Source of the DNA: Oikopleura dioica
Lineage: Eukaryota; Chordata; Appendicularia; Copelata; Oikopleuridae
Reading direction: 5' to 3'
Assembly (NCBI GenBank): GCA_907165135.1
Contig: OU015569.1
Span: forward strand, 5,766,001 to 5,830,000
Length of the DNA: 64,000 bases
Made by a program: the position numbers and the translations under genes. This document shows positions 22,489 through 32,356 of the stretch, piece after piece (within the stretch, counting starts at the first letter, position 1; every line of letters starts with the position of its first letter). Below the pieces are notes generated by a model. The model was not told the DNA's origin, did not search any database, and saw only the letters and a list, made by a program, of their open reading frames with translations.

Positions 22489-23506
22489 CAGAGTTGCAAA
22501 TTTTGTGAGCTAGCTGAGCTGAGCTATCTGAGCTAGCTGAGCTACAGCTCAGCTCAGCTCAGCTCAGCAATTTTGAGGTGAGGGTCAGCTCAGCTCAGCT
22601 CAGCTCAATTTGACCTCAGCTCAGCTAGCTCAGCTCAATTGTTCTTCGAAGAGAGCCAGCTCAGCTCAGCTAGCTCAATTTTAATCTCAGCTCAGCTAGC
22701 TCAGCTCAGCTCAGTCTATTGAGCTGACAAAGATCGAACCACTTTTGATTGGTCTTTTTTTCAAAACCTTCGACGTATTTTCTATTCATGCTTTCCTGTT
22801 GGTCAATTTTAGATAGAAATAATTCGAGTTTTCTTTGAAACAAGAGAGAAATTAAATAAAAAAGGGCTTCCAATAAAAAAATAATAAAGTACAGATGGTA
22901 AATATGTGATTGCGAATGTGAGAGACTGGTCTAGGGGTGTGCGAGGGCAGGGGCTCCCTGTCCATCTACGCTAGAAGGTTGAAACATTGGCTCACCCACA
23001 TAAATGATACCACTGTATAATATTTTGGAGGATTCCTTATTGTTAAATGACAGAATAAATTTTTTTATGTCAAAAAAGTGCGATGTTGCGAGTGAGATGC
23101 TGGTCTAGGGGTGTGTGAGGGCAGGGGCTCCTTGTCCATCTACTCAAGAAGGTTGAAATTCGCTTCAACGCATTTTTTTGGCATTTTTTATAGTTAATAA
23201 AAATCAGCTTTCTCAGCTCAGCTCAGCTAGCTCAGCTCAGTACAGCTAGCTCAGCATAAAAAAATGGTCAGCTCAGCTCAGCTAGCTCAGTTTGAGAGAT
23301 CGTCAGCTCAGCTCAGCTCAGCTCAAAAATTTTCTAATATGCCCCAGCTCAGCTCAGCTCAGCTCAATTTTTTTGAAAAAAACCAGCTCAGCTCAGCTCA
23401 GCTCAGTTGTTTTTTATAAGGAGCCAGCTCAGCTCAGCTCAGCTCAATTTCGACCTCAGCTCAGCTAGCTCAGCTCAGAAAAAAATTTCAAAAATTTGCA
23501 ACTCTG
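22489..23506. mobile_element. Non-autonomous hAT-type element filled with AGCTC repeats
   Basis: A 1,018-bp element with 16-bp perfect terminal inverted repeats (CAGAGTTGCAAATTTT) and a perfect 8-bp target duplication TTTGGGAG at 22481-22488 and 23507-23514. Both features fit the hAT superfamily. Next to each end the sequence consists of AGCTC/GAGCT pentamer arrays with AGCTAGCT interruptions, oriented so the two halves can fold together. The centre has two diverged copies of a 70-bp unit (about 22921 and 23092, both with CTGGTCTAGGGGTGTG). No transposase is encoded. It inserted about 30 bp beyond the basigin stop codon. Confidence 0.88.
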
Positions 23507-23543
23507 TTTGGGAGCAAATTGAAGAATTTAAATTGATTGTAAT

Positions 23544-24831
23544 CTATTTGGTGAGCTCTGCAGCTTCTTCGTCATTTGCCTCTTCTTCTTCGCCTCCCTT
23601 AGCGGATTTCTTTTCGTAGTAAAGGATTGCGGCAACGACAACCATCACCTACGATCCCAGTTTAGACGCTGATATATAATTCTTGAATATACCTCAATGA
23701 CGAGACCAAGGAAGGGCCAAAGAGCAGCCATGGGGTCCTTTACTCTCCAGACAAAAGATTTCTAAACATAATTAATAACTAGCCGTTTCGAAAACAGTTG
23801 GGTCTTACCGATCGGACAACATCGTTTTGTGTAGCGACGCAAATATATTTTCCGCCTTGGGGATAGTTAACGGAAGAAAAGAGGAGCTGCGATTTCTGTC
23901 GGAACTTTTCATCAAGAGCGTCAACATTTTCAGTGGAGCTAACAGTCTTGCAGGTCTTCTGTTCTTCTTGCGAGAGTTCTCCATTCATAGGGCACGAGTT
24001 TCCACTAGCGGCGTATCGAATGTTCAAGTCTGCAATATCCATCGAGAAGATTTCGGTCGAGTTCTAATCATTCATTAAGACGCGTAAAACTCGGGTTATA
24101 GCACATACAGCTTGGTAAAACTGACTGACACATGTTTCTAAAGCAGACGCGTCGTCTTTATGGAGCTCTTTGCAGGTTTCTTCGGGATGACAGTTATTAC
24201 TACAGACTTTGCATTTATCATCGGCGCAGAGTCCTTCCACGGCCTTATGATTCACGATAAAAAAAATGTCCATGCAAGCATGAAGTAATAAATTACAAAC
24301 ACTTAAATACGTCACCTCTTCGTCAATCGCCTGGAAGCGCCACTTGAGAGACGGCAGAGGGTACCCAATTGCTTCGCATTCAATTCGCTTGTTGACATCG
24401 CCGTCCAAGTTCGTCAGCGCGTTGGGAAGATTTTTGAATTGGACGGTGCCTGTAACATCGACGGTACTGATTTCAGTTCCATCTCGGCTAAATTGATTTC
24501 AGTTATAAGTCTGTTTTGGAAAAGTCAATTTGTACCTGCAAATAAGCTTTCCCATCAGTTCGCGGTCTTTTTTGTCAGCGAGAATTTCAACCGTATTTCC
24601 TTCCAATTTGTAGCCTTTGCTTGGCTCTTCAGCGTTGAACTGGTCCAGAGTGACAATATTAGTCATATTTCCGAGCTTTGCAATTTTAAACTCGTTGGCT
24701 AAAAATGATGGGATAGAAGAAATAGTAAAAGCTAAAAGATTACCATTGACGCATTCGGTTGTGCCCCAAGAGCCTCCTTGCTCGATCTCTAGTCCAAGAG
24801 CTAGCGTGGCTACCGTAGCGAATAATTTCAT
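23544..24831 (-). CDS. BSG: Basigin-like immunogl obulin-superfamily membrane protein
   Basis: The C-terminal helix and tail (DPMAALWPFLGLVIEVMVV, then ILYYEKK and an acidic end) match basigin, including the glutamate within the membrane helix. Basigin family members are chaperones of monocarboxylate transporters. An N-terminal hydrophobic start (MKLFATVATLALGLEI) fits a signal peptide. The second Ig domain (RIECEAIGYPLPSLKWRF ... GGKYICVATQ) contains an inserted Cys-rich segment (CADDKCKVCSNNCHPEETC) not present in the vertebrate protein as I remember it. The ATG follows TTTTTCAG by one base. The 3' flank holds a hAT-type insertion. Confidence 0.8.
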
Positions 24832-25044
24832 GCTGAAAAATGAATAGTGTTGCTAGTAACGATATTCTCTTCGTATTATTATCCGTGTATTTATCAAAGA
24901 GCAGTCAAAAACTTTTTCATTGGAAGCAGTGTGGCAGGTAATAATTAACTATGAAACAGTACAAAGTCGATCGGGCCGCTTTGCATTATTATCTAAACGC
25001 ACGGAAAAGCGCGTGCTTTTTTGCGGCGCTATGAAAACCTGCGC

Positions 25045-28000
25045 TCAAAGTCGAGAAAAAATAATGAAATAGAGCCGCGCCTGGGATTCTCTTTTCTTCT
25101 TTTTGGCAGCCGCTGTTTCGGTGTAATGTCGCGAGTCAGCGCCCGACATTTGGCCGAAACCTCCAGCTCGACGCACAACATTGCTCTTCTTGTTTCCAGA
25201 AAGGTTCGATTGAAACTCAGAAGGCATCGCTTCTTCGTCTGCGTCCGCATCATTTGCAGCAAGAACTCTGCAATTTAACTTAACTGACAAAGAGTAACAA
25301 AGCGGACCTTTGAAGGAGGACTTGTTGCTCTTCTCGTGTGCTGAATGAAAGACTCATATCTTCCTTCAAACCAGGCAGTTCTGTGATAATCTTGAAAGCA
25401 TAGCCCTGGTTCACCAAGAACCGCTGTCTCTTCGTCGAGTAGGCCATTTCCTTTGTATCTTGAGACACCAGCGAGTAAAAGTAAGCATTTACTTCGTTTG
25501 GATTGGATCCTTTCTTTGCTCGTAGAATTCGACCAAGACGCTGAAGTAAATATTGACTTCCGAAGTTCTCTCTTGAGCAAAAAAAATAATCTTAAACAGC
25601 TTTACCTGAGCCTCTTGCCGCCTACTACCACCGTGGGAAGCAATTTGAATGAGAACATTTGCGTCAGGCATATCGAACGAGTTATCACCGACTTTGGAAA
25701 TGAAAATGGTGGGGAATGCCGGATTGTACTTGAAGTTCTTTTAAAAGGGTAAAATTGCTTGCTCGATTTTAAAGGGAAACAAAAAGAAAAAGTTATATCG
25801 GTCCTATCCTGAATGATTTTCATTCGCTCGTGCTGCGCAGTGGGACCATGAATAAATGGAGCGCCCATTTTCTTTGCATACTCCTATTTTAGCAGGTTAA
25901 TCGATAGCGATCTCACAAATACGTACCACGAGGGCGAAAACATTGTCGCTGAAGACAATGATCTTGTCTTTTCGAGCTTCATGGTAGCGGACCAGGAACT
26001 AAGAGAGCACAGTTATTCGCAAGGTTCTAATAGAACCGTTCTATTATGAATTGTTACTTACCTCGCACGCTCGAAATTTATTCGGGTTCATGACATAAAT
26101 AAGAATTCGTTTTCTCGTCTTGCAGTTTAGGTATTCTCTGTAGAATTCCGGCGCCATTGGACACCAAACTTCTGCACACTGCACTCGAGCCAAGTATCCG
26201 TTGTTCCATAGCTCCATCCAGTTCGCCTCGTACAATTTCGGTCCAATTAGAAAATTCAAATCTGTAATTTTGTCGTCTTCTCGAACCAGCGTCGCAGTGA
26301 GCCCGAGCTTACAATGAGCGGAAATCACTTAAATATGCAATGAGTTGAAACTAGATACGCGGCTGTTACTGAGTTAGTAAACTAAGAACTGTTTCAGAAA
26401 AGGCGATATTTTTGATTGAGTACCTGTGAGCACACGTCTGAACTGTTTGGCAGGAATTGTGTGGACCTCGTCGAGGACAATCATTCCCCACTCTTGATTG
26501 CGCAGCCATTCCATCAGTTTCTCGGCTTCATAGCTACGCTTCATCGTATGCCCCATCATCGAATACGTAGATATAACGATCGAACTACCGGCATGGGGCT
26601 TGTCCTTCGCGTCCGAGGTGAATCTGCATATCATATCGTCAGTCGCAGTCGACCACATCTTGAATTGATTTTTCCACTGCTCAACGGCTACTCCTGAAGT
26701 GCACAAAACCACGCATCGCTTTCTCACAGTGGTGCAAGCTGTTACTCCGGTCAAAGTTTTTCCTGCACCACACGGTAACACAATCACACCCGATCGAGCT
26801 CTTCCATTTCCAAACATCTTCTTTAGCGACTTCTCCTGGTAAGGCCGCAACGTCGTCGTCGGCTTCAAATCAATCGGCAGGTCGGGAATATTTTTGTCAT
26901 TTCTGAAATCGTACTCGGCCAAGAGGGGATACTCCAGAGCGATGCAACGCCGCTGAACCTCTTCTATTTTTGCTTTTTCCACTTCAAACTGCCAGACTTG
27001 CGATTTCTTCATTCGATCTTCTTTCTCGTCGAGATCCTTGTCCAGCTGATTGTAAAACTGGCCAATGTCTTCAGGAACAGTTGTTTCGCTTTGTCCCTCC
27101 TCGCCGCCTTCCTTTCGGAATTCCGGGGCAACGCCCCCATCCGCCAGTCGGCCATCATCACCGTGCGCCGGCTTAACATACTGCAAACCTTGTTTTGCCT
27201 CGAACTCAGTCTGCTGTGCTTCCGAGATCTTGCACGAACTAATCACAGGATCAGCAAGAAGCTTCTGGATCACTTCAATGTGCGAGGATTCAATAAAGTA
27301 GCGATTCTCCTTGAGAAGAAGTTTCACTTTTCCATAACTGAGCGTGCACAACTTGATAAACTCTATGATTTCATCCGGAATTGAAGTTTTCGACAATCTT
27401 TGCAGATATTCAATAATCTCATTTGTCTCAAGTCCGACGGAAACAGCAGCATATAACGAATACGGCGTCAATTTGAACTCGTGGACATTCTCCGGACGAC
27501 AAATTGGCTCCGCGATTCCGATAAGAAAATCGCGCGCATGCTGATAGACGGGAGAAAATGCTTCCAGGAAAATATGACCATCGGGCGAGATGTAAATCGG
27601 CCTGAATTTCTAGATTACTTGAGTAGCTCAACCAGGAAATTATCAAAACAACTAAATGGGAAACTGTTTGAAACCAGATTTCGGGCTCAAATTTATAATC
27701 GTCCTCGGCCTAGTGCGAATAATTCTCTAATGAATCTAATTTGAGTCCTAGCACAGCATTTCGTAGCAGGAAGAAAAATGGACCGAAAGAGGATATGACG
27801 ATGACGGAGGAGCATGAAATATTCAGCGCAGTTATATGGAGGACAGAATCGCTCACGCCAGTCCATTCGATTGCAACAGAAAATGAAAGTTTGACTTTGA
27901 AACTAAGTACTGGCAACCAAGAAAATGAATCTTCGGTAGGAGAAATCGAAATGACTGATACCAATTTGAGATTATTAGATTCCCGAAAAACCTCCCCGCT

Positions 28001-28415
28001 TTTTCTCTGCAAAACAGAGTCGCTCTGCTTCACCAGTTGGTAGCGAACGATTGGAAGAATCTTCAAGCTACGTCACCGTCGACAATGGGCTCACCGAGGC
28101 TATCTCTGAATCAATGTGCTCTTGTGATTCTATGAGCGAAGAGTTTGTGACTCCTCGAGACGACTAATTTCCCATTTTTGTGCATAATAAACTTTCAGAT
28201 ATTTTTTACCTAGATTGATGGTCAGCTTTCAATGAAAGATGCCTTCTAAAGTCTTTCGGGCCAGTCTGCTCTTCCTGCGGGACGCCATCGTCGCGAATGC
28301 TTCCGATGTGCGAGGAAGCAGCTTTCGGTACGAGCTGAACATCATCATTTTCCCCATTCCCAATATTGTTGTCCGGTTCTCGACGTCTTTTCTTTCCGTA
28401 ACCTCGCCCACTCAT
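25045..28415 (-). CDS. ERCC3: TFIIH helicase XPB (ERCC3)
   Basis: The subunit is the 3'-5' translocase of TFIIH, used in promoter opening and nucleotide excision repair. Walker A is PCGAGKT and motif II is DEVH; the RED motif (VREDD), TSFDLPEANVLIQ-type and [10 protein letters not shown] blocks are present. The start [19 protein letters not shown] gives a basic N-terminus, then [20 protein letters not shown]. Intron 1 (28209-27604) is about 605 bp and contains an antisense gene candidate; other introns are short. It ends [23 protein letters not shown]2 ends 65 bp upstream. Confidence 0.94.
27795..28167 (+). CDS. Antisense reading frame nested in ERCC3 intron 1
   Basis: Two exons (27795-27935, 27979-28167) join across a 43-bp GT-AG intron to 110 codons, an exact multiple of three. 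The product begins [18 protein letters not shown] and ends [12 protein letters not shown]. It is acidic and Ser/Glu-rich, with no recognised domain or signal peptide. A CTAG acceptor precedes it and an AATAAA signal follows the stop by about 15 bases, as expected for a real transcript. It lies wholly within the ERCC3 intron, on the opposite strand. Homology is unknown, so coding status is inferred from structure only. Confidence 0.55.
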
Positions 28416-28480
28416 TCTATAATAGAAATTCCGGTAACAATAGAAGCACCCAAGATTTTTACAATATTGCAGAAATCCCT

Positions 28481-31400
28481 TCAGAATTCAAATACGTGAG
28501 AAAATGGCCCTTCAGTGTCCATTTGCAAAACTTGTCTATTCCCGTATGTTCCAAACTCACAACGGGTCGTTTTCGACTGCTTCGTCAAAATATCTCGAAA
28601 CTTTTCAAAAATGGCTTCACCATTTAACTTAATAATTTATTACTTAAATAAAATCTAAAAGTAATTCTACCTTGGAAATATTTCCATGGTACTGAACTTG
28701 CTTTCCCTTTAGCTTGCCTCCAAGAGTCGCCTGTGGAATTACCAGAATGCTTTTCGCTTCGTCTGATTCTACAGATTTGGGTTTCCCGTCTGTCTGATAC
28801 AGCTTTCCAGACAAAACAGATGTCGCTATTTTTGGCAAAATGTCGTCAGTTACGCCCTCTCGGAAACAAACAAAGACCACTAAAATAAATCACAAGAACT
28901 CCCCCAAAAAATTACCGAGTCCTTCTTCAATTGTTACATATTCCATTTCCTGCACCTCCCCCTGGGCTCCAAAACCCATTTTGGAAAGATGGGAAAAGAT
29001 GGGAAAAAGATGGGAAATGATGGGTTTTGAGGAAAAAACCAGACCCATCTTTTCCTTGAAAGATGGAAAATGATGGGAAATGCTTACAATTAGAAAAATG
29101 ATGGGAAATGATGGTTTTTTTGGTAAAAAGATGGGTTTTTTTTTAATATAAACTTCTTATCTAGAGTTAGGCCAATCTTTAACTTCATGTTTTTCTCTAG
29201 AGTCAACTGAGATTATTATTGATTTTCAATAAATTTCCATTTAGCTACTTAGAGAATGGCTCTGCCAGCAAAACGGAAATATGATAGATCAGATCCACCA
29301 GTTTTAATTCCTTTCTTATATGGAAGAGAAGAAGGAACCTGGCTACCCTTGTCAACACCCGGCAGCAAGCGAGCGCAAGCTGAATTCGCTCCATATTGCT
29401 CGTTTGAGGAGTTAATTTACAACGATGAAAGGACAAGATACGCTCGTTGTATTGACTCGAACTGCAGAAAACAATGTACGAAACCGGTAAATTACAAAAA
29501 TATCGTCAAAACACTAACATTTTAAAAGTTTTTTTATACAAAAGGTGAAAACGCAAATTACCTTCAAAAGAAATTTGTGGCGCATATGGACGAAAGCCCT
29601 CTCGCAAAACGAATTATTATTGTTCGACCACCAGAAAACTCACAAGCTATTCGTCAATTTTTTCGTCAGAACAAATTCTCGGATGAGGAAGTAAAGCAAC
29701 TACGAAAACTTCAATGTGAAATGATCGCGAGTGGGACTGTTCCCATATATTTCTTTTCAACACCCCAAATGGCAAATTTCATGGCAAAATACACGGAGCT
29801 CACCACGAGAAGCGCGAACACATTCGCCGATCAAGTAAAATCAAGCGACGTTACTCTAAAAAAATTGGCGAAGGATGAAGATCAGTGCATAAAAGTCCTA
29901 ATCCGCGGAAATATTGATTTTATTGAAAATTCGGCGGAGTTTTGCCTTCTTCTCGACCACCAGTTTAATAGATCGCCGAAAGAATCGCATAGAGGAAATA
30001 AAAGGCTCGGCCTTGCGATGCAGCACACAAACACTGAGCTAGTGACTTCAAAGATTCTCCTGACTTACAAGCCAATGTTCTCATCAGGAAAAGATGCGAA
30101 CGTTCCTGAAATTGAGAGAATACTGGAGGTAAGAGACCTTATTTTCAAACGGAGATTTCGATGATATACCCTTAATCTGGGCTCGGAAACCTGGGTAGAA
30201 AACCTGAGTCAGGGTCTGAAAGAGCAAAAATGAAAAGCCGCGTAGCGGCTTTTTTAAAAACGAAGCCGCGAAGCGGCTTTTAATTTTTGCTCTTTCAGAC
30301 CCTGACTCAGGTTTTCTTCTCAGGTTCTCGAGCCCAGCCCTTAATCTTTCGACTTATTAAATAATTTAAGGGGTATGGACTACTAAATGGGGTCCGAAAA
30401 GGAAACATTCCAGTTTGCTGCGACATGGCAGCTCTCGCAATCGCCAAAAAATTATCGCCACAAAACTACAACGGTTGTTTCTCACATCATATCTCCAACT
30501 TTGTCGAGTTAATTCTGACGAACCTCGCCGAAAGAACAAAGATTCACTGGCTAAACGCCAAAGACGAAATCGAAAAATTTGAAAACCTCGTTCAAGGGTC
30601 GAACGAGCTCAAATACGAGTCCCGAAACGCCTACTTACGTCGGACCGAGCTTGACGAAGTCGACAAAACAGCTCTTGCCCAAATACTTGTGGAGTGCGAA
30701 ATTGACTCACGTTACCTGTCAGCCAACGAGATCAAAAAGAAGGCAGAGAAGAAGAAAGCTATACTCAAGTATTATCCGACCATAGAAAAATGCGAAAAGA
30801 GTACGCGGTTCCGAAAATATGTCAAATCGCTTATAGTAAGTCAATATTTGGCCGCAACCTATTTTATTTTTTAAATTTAGAATCTCAAAATAGCAAACAA
30901 GCCTATGGTCGCTCTTGAGGCCAACACACATCCGCAATCGCACCTCGCTCTCGATCATCAGATGAACACAGTCTTTCTCGATGCGCTGATGCCATTTCTC
31001 GTCCGATTAGCACAAATGATTTCTCTAGCTGAGTCAGAAAACGTCGGAAGTGGTTTCGCACTGCGAGAATACGAGCTTTTCGGTGCAATCAGTGCTCGTT
31101 CATATTACGGAAGCGTCGGATGCCGAAAAGATATTGCGTAAGTAACTGAATACTCGACAAGAATAAAAAATATTTCAGGCGCTCTTGTTTACAATCTGTT
31201 ATCGAGCATTTGTTCGGTTACTGGGTGACAAACTCTGGCGAAAAGCAAAAATCAACGATACCGAAGCGAATTCACGATAAAGAGATTGCTCAATATTATC
31301 TCTATCTTGAGACACATTTTTTAAACTTAGAGGTAAATTAAGATTCCAAAAAAATAACTCATAATGTAATAAGATTTTTACGGACGAATTGGATAAAAGC

Positions 31401-32215
31401 AAGTCCGATCCTATGATTTCTACAATGCTGAAGCTTATCGGAACCGAAACTGAATCATGGAAACAAACAGCGCACAACTATATTATCAGTTTGTCAAAAT
31501 CGGTGTCGAAGCAGACTGGCAGTGCTTCTCAAGAAAGTACTCCTTCTCAAGAATGTACTCCTTCCCAAGAAAGTACTCCTTCCCAAGAATGTAATCCTTC
31601 CCAAGAATGTTCTCCTTCCCAAGAACAAATCAACGAGGTGACAAAAGGATTTCGCTCAAAGCTCTGGGCGAAAAAAGCTCAGAAGAAAAAATTGCCATCC
31701 AAAGAAAAAACCATCGAGGATGAGTTGGCCTTATATGATGATCTTGATGTCGATGATTTAGAAATATGTAAGCTCAAATTTTAATTCTTAAAATTAACCG
31801 AAGTATAGTCGAGGAAAGAATGAAGGCAAAGAAGATTCCAAAACATAACTGGCCTTATTACTTTTCAGCACAGCTGCCTGAGACGATGCCAAAACTAAAA
31901 TTCGTTTCCAAACTGGTGACAAATATGTTTAAGTGTTTTAGAGACATTTTTGTAGCTCTATCTTGGGTCTAGACAGTCCTCATCTTTACTCGAAAGAATT
32001 TTCTCCCGGACTTCCAAATTCAACACGGACGATCAGCGACAAAGTCTGCTTGTGGAGACAATCGAGTCGGAGGTCCTCCCCATTCTTTTACAGGTTTTCA
32101 AAAAAAAAACAAGCAAGAATTTATAAACTAAAACCTATTTCTTGAATTGATCCCAATTAGTTGCCAGTTTAGCTGATAGACAATTCTGCACTAAGACTCT
32201 CGCATTCAATGCCAT
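28481..32215 (-). CDS. DTD2: D-aminoacyl-tRNA deacylase 2 (DTD2), split by a transposase gene
   Basis: Four exons (32215-32153, 28961-28916, 28879-28671, 28627-28481) total 465 nt, 154 codons, close to human DTD2 (168 aa). Exon 1 encodes MALNARVLVQNCLSAKLATN, then W; exon 2 resumes GEVQEMEYVTIEEGLVVFVC. The IPQATLGGKLKG and FGTYGNRQVLQMDTEGPFSH motifs are diagnostic. The enzyme clears mischarged tRNAs of the achiral/Ala type. The first intron is 3,191 bp, carries the hAT-like gene on the opposite strand, and best fits GA-AG rather than GT-AG borders. Confidence 0.8.
28971..29145. repeat. ATGGGAAA-rich low-complexity tract
   Basis: Repeated GATGGGAAA and ACCCATC words in both orientations extend from about 28975 to 29140, inside the DTD2 intron and upstream of the transposase gene. 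The tract begins CTGGGCTCCAAAACCC at 28962, resembling the CTGGGCTCG ends of the foldback at 30177-30337, so it may be the remnant of a foldback element or part of the transposon end. Confidence 0.45.
29256..32126 (+). CDS. hAT-like transposase (possibly domesticated)
   Basis: A spliced plus-strand gene, starting MALPAKRKYDRSDPPVLIPF. Exons join in frame at 29486, 30128/30371, about 30835, 31139 and later sites. A BED-like Cys-His region (RYARCIDSNCRKQCTKP ... KKFVAHM) is followed by a long core with CCDMAALAIAKKL and GCFSHHISNFVELIL. A C-terminal block with HNWPYYF and SSSLLERIFSRTSKFNT resembles the hAT dimerisation region. It has six SQE hexamer repeats near 31530-31620 and no stop codons in the main frame. 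The catalytic acidic residues could not be placed. It may be an intron-bearing transposon or a co-opted gene. Confidence 0.7.
30177..30337. mobile_element. Foldback MITE within a transposase-gene intron
   Basis: A 161-bp near-perfect palindrome, ends CTGGGCTCG, with an inner stem rich in GCCGC. A perfect 8-bp target duplication CCCTTAAT flanks it (30169-30176 and 30338-30345). It sits in the intron between exons ending at 30128 and starting at 30371. The pairing continues for about 75 bp per arm, so the RNA would form a strong hairpin. 8-bp duplication again fits a hAT-type mobiliser. Confidence 0.88.
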
Positions 32216-32356
32216 TCTACAACAACCAGCCTACGTTTCGAGTATAATTTATTCTTGATAAATGACTTGAGCTTTTTTTGAAGCAGTCAAATAGAGTCAA
32301 AATTCTGCGACAGGTGCCTTGGTAGTCGTGTTCCTTTCTCATTTAGTTAACAATCA

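Noticed and set aside
22489-23506. CRISPR-like repeat array from AGCTC units
   Set aside because: Pentamer tandem arrays in inverted arms with TIRs and a duplication are transposon/satellite, and the genome is eukaryotic.
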